A stretch of 64,000 bases of DNA, taken from NCBI GenBank assembly GCA_964657925.1, contig CAZZWK010000010.1, positions 1-64,000 of the forward strand, read 5' to 3'. Of the stretch, positions 41,100 to 49,706 are shown in pieces (the first letter of the stretch is position 1; each line of letters starts with the position of its first letter). A program made the translations under genes and the position numbers. The notes under the pieces are model-generated. The model saw nothing but the letters and a program-made list of their open reading frames with translations. It did not search any database and had not been told where the DNA came from. The stretch is from Dictyobacter sp964657925 (GTDB taxonomy: Bacteria; Chloroflexota; Ktedonobacteria; Ktedonobacterales; Ktedonobacteraceae).

Positions 41100-41411
41100 T
41101 TACTGATGCGTTGACGAAGACCCCTCGTCATCCTGAGTGGAGTGCTCCTCCTGAATCAGTTGGAGCATCTGCTCAACTTCTTGATCGCTGATCTGCAAAT
41201 GATCGCGTTGCAGATCAACGATTTCGATGCCATGGGCATGTGATAGAGAGTTCCAGGGATCGCTCGCAAGAGGAGGAACGATATCCTCCGAGCGAGTATT
41301 TTGATCACTTGGATGCTGCTTGCCCAAAAGTTCTAACCAGGTAGCGCTCAGCTCAGGTTGAGATGAAGGCGGTACATTTTCTTTTTTACTATGCTGATTT
41401 TCTTCCTGCAT
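41100..41411 (-). CDS. Small acidic protein inside the division cluster, unknown
   Basis: A 103-residue soluble, acidic, Gln/Ser-rich protein. A strong ribosome site (GAGGAGGAACAA before ATG) and placement between ftsI and ftsW argue that it is real. Residues of about 60-90 (VDLQRDHLQISDQEVEQMLQLIQEE) could form one or two helices; the rest looks disordered. It occupies the place where mraY, murD, murE or murF usually stand. No family is recognised. Confidence 0.65.
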   Translation of the reverse strand: MQEENQHSKKENVPPSSQPELSATWLELLGKQHPSDQNTRSEDIVPPLASDPWNSLSHAHGIEIVDLQRDHLQISDQEVEQMLQLIQEEHSTQDDEGSSSTHQ

Positions 41412-41500
41412 TTGTTCCTCCTCGGCACACTACTACGTCCACACAAAAACGCTCTCTTTGTCTCTTAAATTTGCCTTATTTACCTCTTTTCGTTATTTTT

Positions 41501-43243
41501 TTACTGGTCCGACGGAATATTGTAACGCCACATCAGTTGTTGCGCGATAGACATCCACAGGGGACCAGCGGCCTGTGCGCCATAGATGTTGGCCTGTGGT
41601 CGATCGAGTTTTACCAGGATCGCGAACTGTGGCTGTGAAGCGGGCAGATAGCCGATCACTGACGCTACCGTTTGATCATTACTGATACCAACGGTTGTCG
41701 CGGTGCCGGTTTTGATGGCGACCGTGTAGCCAGGGACAGTGATATGTTCGAATTGCGCGGTATCGACCAGCATGTTAGTCAGTTGACTGGCCGTGCTGGC
41801 GCTGAGCACCTGTGTGCCGCGCTGGGGCACAGGGATAGAGACATGACCATTGTTGTCGATCGAAGCAACAATGGAGGGTCGCAACAGCAGGCCATTGTTG
41901 GCGATGGCCTGGTAGGCCATCAGCATCTGAATGGGCGTTACGGTTATTGCCTGTCCGAACGATTGGCGCGTCAGGTCGCTGGGCGTCCAATCGCTGGTGC
42001 CGGGTTGGCGATAGTAGCCAGCGCTCTCCGGTTTCAGCAAGCCGGTGGGTTGGCCGAAACCGAAGCGCTGGAGATAGGGATAGAAGCGTTGTGGTCCCAG
42101 GATAGAGTGCGCGACATAGGCGGCACCGACATTGGCGGAATGTTGCAGCACCTGGGTCATCGTCTCCGTGCCATAACTCAGGTGATCCCAATTAGTGACA
42201 GGTGGTGTACCATCGTCGAAACTGATGGAACCGGAATCATAGAGTGTTGTCTGCGGCGTGATCAAGTGCTGATCGAGCGCGGCAGCCATGGTAATAGTTT
42301 TCATGGTTGAGCCTGGCTCATACGCGCAATAGAGAGCCGGATTGATGTAGACATCGAGCGTATCGATACAGCCCTTCTGATTCGCGTACTGACCATACTG
42401 GTTGGGATCGAACGAAGGGGTGCTCGCCATAGCGACAATCGCACCGGTATGGATATTGACCACGATGGCTGTACCGCTGGCGGCCTCCATCGCTTTGACC
42501 TGCGCGTTCAGGCCACTCTGTACATCGTATTGCATCACGCTATCGAGGGTGAGATGGATATTCGCGCCACTCACGGCGGCGTGGGCGAAACTGGCCCCGA
42601 CCGTGAGCGGGACACCGTTCAAAGCGGTTTCGGAGGTAAAACTGCCAGGTTTTCCCGTGAGAAGTGTGTTGTACGTCCCTTCGACCCCATAGAGGCCCTG
42701 GTCCGTGCCGCCCGGCTGCTCTTGCACGAAACCTAATACCTGCGAGGCCAGATCGCCGCCAGGATATTCACGTACAGTACGAGGCACAAGAAAGGTGTAG
42801 GGCAGTTGCAGATTCTGCAATTGCTGGCTCTGCGCCGTCGAGAGCGACTGAGCAACGCGCACCGAGTATGAATTCAGGCTTAAATCGCTCATCAGTTGCG
42901 CGTTTGATAGCGTGGGCAACGCATGATGCAGTGCATTCGCCAGAGATTGGCGTTGCGCAGTGTACGTATAGGGATAATCGGTCACGATCTGAGCGGGATC
43001 GACGTAGAGATCGTCTTGCACGATGTTTGTCGCGAGTAAGAGTCCTTGCGCGTCATAAATATTGCCGCGTGGGGCAGCGACGGTTTCGCTCTGTGTATGT
43101 TCAGCATTGGCCTGCTGTGCCAGCCAGGGTCCGCGCACAATCTGCCAGTAGTAGAGTTTGCCAGAGAGAGCGAGCATGCTCGAACAGACCAGCAGGAAAA
43201 TGATCAACTGCCGGTTGCGGGCTCGACGCAGTACTGCATCCAT
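41501..43243 (-). CDS. ftsI: Division-specific penicillin-binding protein FtsI (class B)
   Basis: Septal transpeptidase cross-linking peptidoglycan. An N-terminal membrane helix (about 10-30) is followed by the PBP dimerisation domain (TVAAPRGNIYDAQGLLLATN) and the transpeptidase. Active-site motifs are in order: STMK in EPGSTMKTITM, SAN in QHSANVGAAY, and KTG in VAIKTGTATT. 580 residues. The start at 43243 has AAAGGAGTGACAGAG upstream and is preferred over 43270. No PASTA domains. It is preceded by the ftsL-like gene. Confidence 0.95.
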   Translation of the reverse strand: MDAVLRRARNRQLIIFLLVCSSMLALSGKLYYWQIVRGPWLAQQANAEHTQSETVAAPRGNIYDAQGLLLATNIVQDDLYVDPAQIVTDYPYTYTAQRQSLANALHHALPTLSNAQLMSDLSLNSYSVRVAQSLSTAQSQQLQNLQLPYTFLVPRTVREYPGGDLASQVLGFVQEQPGGTDQGLYGVEGTYNTLLTGKPGSFTSETALNGVPLTVGASFAHAAVSGANIHLTLDSVMQYDVQSGLNAQVKAMEAASGTAIVVNIHTGAIVAMASTPSFDPNQYGQYANQKGCIDTLDVYINPALYCAYEPGSTMKTITMAAALDQHLITPQTTLYDSGSISFDDGTPPVTNWDHLSYGTETMTQVLQHSANVGAAYVAHSILGPQRFYPYLQRFGFGQPTGLLKPESAGYYRQPGTSDWTPSDLTRQSFGQAITVTPIQMLMAYQAIANNGLLLRPSIVASIDNNGHVSIPVPQRGTQVLSASTASQLTNMLVDTAQFEHITVPGYTVAIKTGTATTVGISNDQTVASVIGYLPASQPQFAILVKLDRPQANIYGAQAAGPLWMSIAQQLMWRYNIPSDQ

Positions 43244-43302
43244 CTCTGTCACTCCTTTCTTCGCTGGCAAAACACTTTAAATAGTGCAACCCACATCCAT
43301 TG

Positions 43303-43722
43303 TTATTTTTTCCAATCGGGAGATTGGATAGAAATTTGACCAGGGACGGGTTGTAAGCCTGGTACCTTGATCATGCGTACATCACGCCAGTCGGGCGGCA
43401 GCAGACCCTGTTGTGATGCGTGCGCCGCCACATACGTGGGCAATTGTTCTTGCGCGATGGTCGCGTTGAGATCCTGTTGTTGGCGAGCCAACGCGGCCCG
43501 CTGGCTCTGTATCTGTTGTAGGGCCTGGTTTGCTTTAGCGGCCTGGCCGAGCTGGTTCAGGTACAGCACAGACATCAGAGCAATCAGCAAAACGCCTGAT
43601 ACCGATACCGTCAGCGTACCCATACGAAAAGCGAACGGGCGACCACGTTGTTGTTTGTGGATCACGATCGGTGTCTCGCGCTGTTGCTCTGCTTCTTCTT
43701 GCTCCGCTTGTTGTCTATTCAT
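43303..43722 (-). CDS. ftsL: FtsL-like bitopic division protein
   Basis: 139 residues: a charged cytoplasmic N terminus, one membrane helix (about 36-55, LTVSVSGVLLIALMSVLYL), then a coiled coil rich in Gln and Ala (about 58-95) and a short C-terminal domain. Its position between rsmH and ftsI is that of ftsL in most dcw clusters. FtsL sequences diverge strongly, so the call rests on topology and context. AGGAAAT lies 7 nt before the ATG. Confidence 0.7.
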   Translation of the reverse strand: MNRQQAEQEEAEQQRETPIVIHKQQRGRPFAFRMGTLTVSVSGVLLIALMSVLYLNQLGQAAKANQALQQIQSQRAALARQQQDLNATIAQEQLPTYVAAHASQQGLLPPDWRDVRMIKVPGLQPVPGQISIQSPDWKK

Positions 43723-43806
43723 AGCATTTCCTATTAGTAAACGTATCTTCTCTCGCTATTCGTGGTTTGTTCACTTAGTAAATTTATTAGAGAAAATGTA
43801 CTTCTT

Positions 43807-44805
43807 CTAGTTTAGTCCATCTTTTTGCTGTATACGCTCGGCTACGCGCAGCTTGGCGCTTCTTGCACGCGAATTACGAGCGACTTCATCTTCGTCAGCG
43901 ATCACAGGTTTGCGGGTAATGGGACGCAAACGTGCTTTATGACCACAAACGCAGACCGGCACGCCTGGCGGGCAGATACAATCGGTCGCCTCCAGGCGAA
44001 TGAAATCCTTCACGATGCGGTCTTCCAGCGAGTGGAAGGAGATGATAGCCATGCGACCAGCCGATTGATGCTCGTCCTCGCTAGCCAGGGCATCCACAAT
44101 TTGCGGTAGCACAGCTTCCAGGTTATCGAGTTCGTGATTGACGGTGATGCGCAAGGCTTGAAATGTGCGTGTCGCTGGATGGATCGAACCTGCTTTAAAA
44201 GGGACGCCAGCCGCCACGAGCGCCGCCAGTTGCGAGGTGCGTTCGATAGGCTGTTTTTCGCGCGCCTGGACGATGCGATGGGCGATCTGACGGGAGCGTC
44301 TCTCCTCGCCATAGCGCCAGATAAGCGTTGCCAGTTCCTGCTCATGCAATGTATTGACCAGATCGGCAGCCGAAAGGGGCAAAGTCTGGTCGAGGCGCAT
44401 ATCGAGTGGGCCATCAGCGCTAAACGAGAAACCGCGCTCTGGATTATCCATTTGATCTGAAGAAAAGCCGAGATCGAGCAAGATGCCCTGTACTTTCGGG
44501 AACCGGGCCTGTGTCATGATCTCATGCAGGTCGGCAAAGTTGCCCTGAACGGTTAGCAGACGGTTAGTGGTGATAAAGGGGGCAAGTCGTCGCTGTACGC
44601 GAGCCAGGGCCTGAGCGTCGACATCGATGCCCAGAACACGACCAGCGGGGGAAGAGTGCTGCAATAAAGCCTCGGTATGACCGCCTCCGCCCAGTGTGCC
44701 ATCGACGTAGCGACCGCCGGACATGGGTTGGAGATAGGAGATGACGCTATCTTGCATTACCGGTATATGTTGAGTTGTATCATTGCCATAAAAAGTCATA
44801 AGCAT
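43807..44805 (-). CDS. rsmH: 16S rRNA (cytosine-1402-N4)-methyltransferase
   Basis: Methylates N4 of C1402 in 16S rRNA (formerly MraW). Motifs: HIPVMQDSVISYLQP, the SAM site YVDGTLGGGGHTEALL, LLDLGFSSDQMDNPERGFSF, and the terminal ISFHSLEDRIVKDFI. A CPPGVPVCVCG cysteine segment typical of the family follows. The frame reaches 44886 and would overlap mraZ; the ATG at 44805 with GGAAAA upstream matches the family N terminus and is chosen (332 residues). Confidence 0.95.
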   Translation of the reverse strand: MLMTFYGNDTTQHIPVMQDSVISYLQPMSGGRYVDGTLGGGGHTEALLQHSSPAGRVLGIDVDAQALARVQRRLAPFITTNRLLTVQGNFADLHEIMTQARFPKVQGILLDLGFSSDQMDNPERGFSFSADGPLDMRLDQTLPLSAADLVNTLHEQELATLIWRYGEERRSRQIAHRIVQAREKQPIERTSQLAALVAAGVPFKAGSIHPATRTFQALRITVNHELDNLEAVLPQIVDALASEDEHQSAGRMAIISFHSLEDRIVKDFIRLEATDCICPPGVPVCVCGHKARLRPITRKPVIADEDEVARNSRARSAKLRVAERIQQKDGLN

Positions 44806-44857
44806 ATGTTTTCCAGAAAACGATTTTTCAGACAACGGTATTACGAATGCGACGTTG

Positions 44858-45265
44858 TTAGAACGGAATCTTGCTGCCGTCGGCATCTAATTGTTCTTGA
44901 TACGCCTGCCAGGTAGTGCGGTCCCATATTTCGAAATGGTCGCGCACGCCAGCGATGGTGACCTCGTTGCCCAGATTTGCGAAGGCACGCAGCTTCGGTG
45001 GAATCACCATGCGTCCCTGTGCATCCAGTTCGATCTCATTGGCGCTTGGATAGATACGGCGTTCGAAATCGCGCAACTCGTCACTCGACATGCCATTAAT
45101 AAGTTCATTCGATCGTTGTTCCCAGCGTTCGAGCGTATAGATGGATAAGCAAGCGCCCATGCCCTTGCTGACCACGGAACCGTGCTCCATTTGGGCGCGG
45201 AACTTGGCAGGGACGGCCATGCGTCCTTTCGCATCTATTGTATGTTCGTACTCGCCTAGAAACAT
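44858..45265 (-). CDS. mraZ: Transcriptional regulator MraZ
   Basis: First gene of the division cluster. MraZ binds direct repeats upstream of its own operon in other bacteria and usually represses it. Two SpoVT/AbrB-like halves are visible with DAKGRMAVPAKFR and DAQGRMVIPPKLR. 135 residues. The ribosome site is weak (AGAAAGAATGA). I did not find clear MraZ-box direct repeats in the short upstream region before the gap. Confidence 0.95.
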   Translation of the reverse strand: MFLGEYEHTIDAKGRMAVPAKFRAQMEHGSVVSKGMGACLSIYTLERWEQRSNELINGMSSDELRDFERRIYPSANEIELDAQGRMVIPPKLRAFANLGNEVTIAGVRDHFEIWDRTTWQAYQEQLDADGSKIPF

Positions 45266-45604
45266 TTGATCGTCATTCTTTCTTAAGATATACTTTTTTA
45301 TGTATAGCTGTTATAGCAGCTTCAAAGCAAACCACTGAGAATTTAAAGACCGCCAATACTGCCCGCCTCTGGGGCAGATTCCCCATATTTCCCCACTTTC
45401 CCCCACTTCATTGTAGCACTCTCTGGCTATATGGGAAAAGAGTCTCGAACGGCAATTTTTGGCAGCGAAGTGGATAACTTGTGGATAACTTTTTTGCGGC
45501 CTTTNNNNNNNNNNNNNNNNNNNNNNNNNNNNNNNNNNNNNNNNNNNNNNNNNNNNNNNNNNNNNNNNNNNNNNNNNNNNNNNNNNNNNNNNNNNNNNNN
45601 NNNN
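45266..45604. other. Upstream region of mraZ ending in a 100-N gap
   Basis: About 240 bp of sequence, then N from 45505 to 45604. The part next to mraZ is AT-rich (candidate promoter words TATAAC and TATACA on the minus strand). Two DnaA-box-like sites lie at 45469-45488. The gap also truncates the neighbouring hydrolase gene. The open frame that crosses the gap is meaningless on the left side. Confidence 0.6.
45469..45488. promoter_or_regulatory. Tandem DnaA-box-like sites
   Basis: AGTGGATAA at 45469-45477 and TGTGGATAA at 45480-45488, 11 bp start to start. Their reverse complements are TTATCCACT and the perfect consensus TTATCCACA. They lie about 205 bp upstream of mraZ, 16 bp from the gap. 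Possible DnaA control of the division operon. Confidence 0.45.
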
Positions 45605-46260
45605 ACCCAGAAAATCTGGTAACGTTCGTGGGAGAGTTCGATCTCCTCTCCATCTTCTATAAATTGGATCGTCTCACGTGGTGGCAGGGTGAGCGTGAAG
45701 GGTGTACGCTGCCTGAGCAATGGGTGTTGGGTGTCTGAGGTGCTGTTTTCAGAATGCTCGGTGGGAGTGGGGGAAGTGAGGCGCTCAGTGGGGGGAACGC
45801 CATGTTGCGAGAAAAAAACGAACATCTCGCGGCGCGCATCGCGCTGTTCGGCGGGATGATCGATCATATGCTGAAGGGCTGTAGCATCCAATTTGTGCAT
45901 ATATACCAGGGCACCGCTCTGCTGCTGAAGTTCGGCGGCCAGTCCAATATGATCGGGGTGGTAGTGGGAGAGTACAATGGTACGCAGGCGGTCGATGCTC
46001 AGACCGGCTTTACGCAAGCCAGCGTAAAAAGCCGCGCGCGCCTGGGGAGTATCCATACCAGCATCGATCAGCGACCAGCCATCTTCGGCTATAAGGGCAT
46101 ACATATTGACGGTACGCAAAGGAAACGGGATGGGGACAACGAATTGCCACACGGAGAGGGTAACTTCGCGCGCTTCCTCATCCTGATCTCCAGCGGGTGG
46201 TATGGCTTGTTGCAAAAGAGAGACATCCTTTATAAATAGAGAAAAACTGATTATCCTCAT
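45605..46260 (-). CDS. Metallo-beta-lactamase fold hydrolase, 3' end lost in the gap
   Basis: The first ~218 residues are present. The metal motif LSHYHPDHIGLA (HXHXDH) and preceding LIDAGMDTP identify an MBL-fold hydrolase. A glyoxalase-II-like or related thioester/ester hydrolase is likely, but the substrate is unknown. An inserted Ser/Thr/Pro/Glu stretch (about 165-190) follows. The coding sequence enters the N run at 45604; the residues seen past the gap are not MBL-like. The ATG at 46260 has only AAGG about 11 nt upstream, so a start further in is possible. Confidence 0.8.
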
Positions 46261-46588
46261 CGATTGTATGCCTTGCCGGGTGCTGCTGTCAATGGTGGTA
46301 GAAGCTCTTTTGGTGGGGGAGCACGAGGCGAATGAGCATTTCGCACACAAGAAATCTGCATGATGGAAATATATTTTTTGAGGTATGAATTTGGGCTGAG
46401 CGGTCTTCAGAGGCCGATTCAATTGGGATTGACTTTTTTACATAAAGAAGAGAACTTGTATTTCTCAAAATCGCATGCTATACTCCTAATCGGCAGTGAG
46501 GTTGTGACGCCGCTTCACAGGCGCGATAAAGTGGTATCGAGCAGAAAAGCGACGTACATTGATAGTTGCAAGGAGGAAAATCGAACCT
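46261..46588. other. Divergent region between the hydrolase and HU genes
   Basis: 328 bp, no gene supported. It contains the HU promoter at 46456-46484. The remainder shows no repeat of the families seen elsewhere. Confidence 0.55.
46456..46484 (+). promoter_or_regulatory. Sigma-70-type promoter of the HU gene
   Basis: TTGTAT, 17 bp, TATACT, about 104 bp upstream of the HU ATG at 46589. Confidence 0.6.
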
Positions 46589-46900
46589 ATGGCAGAAGAA
46601 AAGGCCGATACAGCCCAAACCATTGGACGACAGGAACTTTCTAAGCGAATTGCCAAGTCCGCGAAACTTTCCCAGAAGCAAGCATCTGAGGTTTTGGAAG
46701 CGACTCTTACAGCCATCCGTGAAGCTCTTCAGGAGGGTGAAGAAGTGCGCCTGGTAGGATTTGGTTCTTTCAAAGTGCGTCAAAGTGCAGCGCGCAAAGG
46801 AGTCAATCCACGAGACCGACAACCAATCGAGGTTCCAGCGAAGGAGCGGGTACGTTTCTTCCCTGGCAAAGAACTTTCAGAAGCGGTAGTCAAAAAATAG
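46589..46900 (+). CDS. hup: HU family DNA-binding protein
   Basis: Nucleoid protein that bends DNA. 103 residues: a short acidic N-terminal tail (MAEEKADTAQT), then the HU fold with IGRQELSKRIAKSAKLSQKQ, VRLVGFGSFKVRQSAARKGVNP and the beta-arm RDRQPIEVPAKERVRFFPGKEL. The ATG at 46589 follows AAGGAGG by 12 nt; an upstream frame from 46559 runs through the ribosome site and is not used. Confidence 0.95.
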   Translation: MAEEKADTAQTIGRQELSKRIAKSAKLSQKQASEVLEATLTAIREALQEGEEVRLVGFGSFKVRQSAARKGVNPRDRQPIEVPAKERVRFFPGKELSEAVVKK

Positions 46901-47137
46901 TTTATTGTGAAGTTGTCTCACTGCCAATCCCCCGGAATCGAGTTGCTATAGTAGCGGAGTAAGGTAGCTTCTGGCTACTTACTATTGCGAAAAGCGAGCT
47001 GTGCTCTCAAGTGTAAGGCACAGTATTTTGTCAATGTCATTTCCCTGCCTGCCATCAGCTTTTTTCGTTATAGCGCTCCTCGCGTTCTTTGCGGCATGAG
47101 GAGCGTGAGCTAGCGAGATAAGAAGTGAGGTCCATTG

Positions 47138-47677
47138 GTGAGTACATATACTATCAATCATGTTGTTCTCACTCTAACGCAAGGAAATATTGTCAACATA
47201 CACGCGGATGCGATCGTGAACGCCGCCAATGCCAGTCTTATGGGCGGAGGCGGAGTTGACGGGGCGATCCATCGTGCCGCTGGTGCGGCTATCATGCGGG
47301 AATGTCGTGCCATTGGAGGGTGTGCAACGGGGAGTGCAGTGGCTACAAGCGCCGGTATGTTGGATGCGAAATATATTTTTCACGCGGTTGGTCCCATCTA
47401 TCGGGGCACGAAAGATGATGCACGGCTGCTGGTCAATGCTTACAAACGTTGTTTAGCGTTGGCGGACCAGTATCAAGTACATAGTATTGCCTTCCCCTCA
47501 CTTAGCACCGGTGCATACGGCTATCCAGTAAAGCTGGCCGCGCCGCTGGCGTTGCGCGCCGTTATCGAGCACATGCAGCAAAAGACCAGTTTGCAGCAGA
47601 TCACGTTCGTGCTTTTCGACCGTGGTACCTACGAGGCTTATCAGCAGGCGCTTACAGAATTACGTGCGAACGAATAA
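47138..47677 (+). CDS. Macro-domain ADP-ribose/O-acetyl-ADP-ribose hydrolase
   Basis: About 179 residues forming a single macro domain. Binding motifs: IVNIHADAIVNAANASLMGGGGVDGAIHRAAG at the N terminus (quoted only in part as VNAANASLMGGGGVDG) and IAFPSLSTGAYGYP. This is the YmdB-like class that hydrolyses O-acetyl-ADP-ribose or removes ADP-ribose from proteins. The start is GTG at 47138 (GAGG 7 nt upstream) or TTG at 47135. Between HU and this gene lies a hairpin with 8-bp arms (CGCTCCTC/GAGGAGCG, 47074-47105). Confidence 0.92.
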   Translation: MSTYTINHVVLTLTQGNIVNIHADAIVNAANASLMGGGGVDGAIHRAAGAAIMRECRAIGGCATGSAVATSAGMLDAKYIFHAVGPIYRGTKDDARLLVNAYKRCLALADQYQVHSIAFPSLSTGAYGYPVKLAAPLALRAVIEHMQQKTSLQQITFVLFDRGTYEAYQQALTELRANE

Positions 47678-47713
47678 TTGGTGCATGCAGGAAATCATAC
47701 GGGAAGCAAAGGC

Positions 47714-47749
47714 ATGCGCGCCCACAAGGGGACGCGTCTACGCGGGCTG
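47714..47749. repeat. REP-like repeat, family II
   Basis: GCGCGCCCACAAGGGGACGC, then GTCTACGCGGG. Differs from the 2531 copy at a few bases. Confidence 0.65.
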
Positions 47750-47876
47750 ATAATGCAGGTGAACAAATTACAAATTCAACCGTAGAGGTTGGGTTGAGGC
47801 CGAGACGACTAGCCAATAATGAATTTTAACGAGCAAGATCGGCATGAGATCAGACGCCAAGACACCGACATACCAG

Positions 47877-47926
47877 ACAATAAATTGTCGGGCGGGCCAA
47901 TAAATTGTGCCCCTACTGTTGTGTCA
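47877..47926. repeat. REP-like repeat, family IV
   Basis: GACAATAAATTGTC followed by GGGCCAATAAATTGTGCCCC and TACTGTTG. Shares its second part with 22941-22970. Confidence 0.6.
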
Positions 47927-47950
47927 AGGTTCATGGTAACCCGCCGACTG

Positions 47951-48000
47951 CGCCATAAATGTCGCGATGAGCACGGTAAACCGGCTCCTACTGTGGGTTA
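47951..48000. repeat. REP-like repeat, family III
   Basis: CGCCATAAATGTCGCGATGA, then GCACGGTAAACCGGCTCCTAC. The first palindrome is decayed relative to other copies. Confidence 0.55.
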
Positions 48001-48067
48001 CGACGAAGTTTGACAGAGTAATACTGGTTTGTTCAGTTTTATTATCGGCGTGGAAGGATGTTGGATG

Positions 48068-49234
48068 TTAGGCGGCGAGCAAGGGCTGTTCTTGCTGGAT
48101 TACTTCTGTGTAGCCACGGACGAGATGTTCCATTGCTTCGTGCCAGGTATGTTTTTGAGCCTCGTGATAGGCCGCGTCGCTCATGGACGCGCGCAGTTGT
48201 TGATCTTCGACAAGCCTTTGCAATAATGCGCGATAGGCGATAGCTTGCTCTTCTACGTTCAGGTGATCCGCAGCGAGCAAAAGTCCTGTGCGTCCATCGT
48301 CAACCAGATCACGCACTCCCTCCGCCTGTAGGCCGACGACGGGCAAACCAGAGGCCATACTCTCCAAAACCACCTGGCCGAAGGTCTCGGTGTATGAGGG
48401 AAAAGCGAAAACGTCCGCTGAGGCATATGCTGTCGCCAGGTCGGGACCGGTAAGATAGCCAGTAAACGTCACCGGAACATCGTACAGTTCTTGCTGAACC
48501 TCCTGGTAAGCAGGACCTTGACCCACAATCACGAGATGGCAGTGGCGATGATCCATGCCACGATAGGCCTGGATCAGTAGACGAAGATTCTTTTCCCATG
48601 AGACACGTCCAACATAGAGTAGAATCGTTTTGGGTCCACTTTGAGCACGTTCAGCGAGCCAGGATGCGCGCAATGTTGTATCGCGGCGTTCGGGTTGGAA
48701 GAGCGAGAGGTCGACCCCGCGCGGCCAGATGCGCAGGTGCTCGAAACCCTGCTTGCGCAACATATGCGCGGTAGAGGGCGAGGGGCAGAAGGTCAAAGCG
48801 CACTGGTTGTGCACAAAACAATTATAAAACCACATCGGTTTTGTCAGCAGAGAGAAGCCAAAATGTTCGCAGTAGGCGGCAAGGTTGGTGTGATATGACG
48901 AGACGATGGGGATATTGAGCAGGCGAGCCGTGGCTAAGCCGGTAGGGCCGAGGATAACGGGGTCAACAAGGTGCACAATATCGGGGCGAAACTCGATCAG
49001 GCGGCGCACGAATAGAGGACGAAAGAAATTAAATTTCAACTCTGGATAAAAAGGGAACGGTAAGCCCGCTGTACCAACAATTTCCGCACCGGCGTATTGG
49101 ACCATGCCCGATTCCGGTCCCAGCAAAAGCGCCTGATGGCCGTTGGCCTGCAAGTGCTCCAATAAGCGGGACAGCGTGCGGGTAACCCCGTCCAGTTTCG
49201 GCAAGAAATTTTCGGTAATAATCGCGATGCGCAT
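48068..49234 (-). CDS. GT4 family glycosyltransferase
   Basis: 388 residues, GT-B fold, soluble or membrane-associated. N-terminal ITENFLPKLDGVTRTLSRLLEHL and the nucleotide-sugar region LLYVGRVSWEKNLRLLIQAY, then FAFPSYTETFGQVVLESMASGLPVV with the EX7E pair. It resembles mannosyltransferases acting on phosphatidyl-inositol or diacylglycerol glycolipids, but the substrate cannot be read from sequence. The ATG at 49234 with AGGTGGTG upstream is preferred to 49261. Confidence 0.88.
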   Translation of the reverse strand: MRIAIITENFLPKLDGVTRTLSRLLEHLQANGHQALLLGPESGMVQYAGAEIVGTAGLPFPFYPELKFNFFRPLFVRRLIEFRPDIVHLVDPVILGPTGLATARLLNIPIVSSYHTNLAAYCEHFGFSLLTKPMWFYNCFVHNQCALTFCPSPSTAHMLRKQGFEHLRIWPRGVDLSLFQPERRDTTLRASWLAERAQSGPKTILLYVGRVSWEKNLRLLIQAYRGMDHRHCHLVIVGQGPAYQEVQQELYDVPVTFTGYLTGPDLATAYASADVFAFPSYTETFGQVVLESMASGLPVVGLQAEGVRDLVDDGRTGLLLAADHLNVEEQAIAYRALLQRLVEDQQLRASMSDAAYHEAQKHTWHEAMEHLVRGYTEVIQQEQPLLAA

Positions 49235-49261
49235 AATTTCACCACCTGGCTTTTGTGACAT

Positions 49262-49706
49262 TCATTTCGTGAGCTATGATTCGACAAATGAAGCTCTTTT
49301 TTTAAAAGTATCACGCTGTATTTAGTAAATGGTTAAAGGGCGTTTATGAATGTGTAATTGGAAGAATAAGAAAATGTTAAACTAGACATTTTGGGATAGG
49401 TCGGTCAGAATATGCTATATTTCAAGAGATACAAAAGGTGTATCCAATCGTTTTTACTATAGTGAACCTTATTTTATGGATAGGGTAAGGTGGGATGGAT
49501 TTTCTATAATTGGTGCATCCATCAAGTCTGCGGTAGTACGGTAAGCAACGTCCCGACGCGTGCCCGCAAGGGGACACGACTACGCGGGATTCCCAGCACC
49601 AATAATGCCTTTCAGGCAAGAAAAAGGCATATATAGGTAGCGGGAATTAAGTAGAGAGCAGGAAAAATAGAGCGTGCAAGTCGATGAGTGATGGTAGGAG
49701 TGGGAG
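49262..49706. other. Divergent intergenic region between GT4 and LCP genes
   Basis: About 445 bp, AT-rich, with a family II repeat at 49557-49591. No gene or clear promoter pair is called. Confidence 0.55.
49557..49591. repeat. REP-like repeat, family II
   Basis: CGCGTGCCCGCAAGGGGACA, then CGACTACGCGGG. The loop ACAAGG of other copies is GCAAGG here. Confidence 0.6.

Larger units (their letters stand above)
47678..48067. other. Convergent intergenic region packed with repeats
   Basis: 390 bp between the macro-domain gene and the GT4 gene. It holds a family II copy (47714-47749), a family IV copy (47877-47926) and a family III copy (47951-48000), the only place in the window with three families together. 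No gene is supported. Confidence 0.65.

Noticed and set aside
45427..45504. Apparent C terminus of the metallo-beta-lactamase fold protein left of the gap
   Set aside because: The frame is joined only by N; the residues are not MBL-like and the DNA holds DnaA-box-like sites upstream of mraZ.
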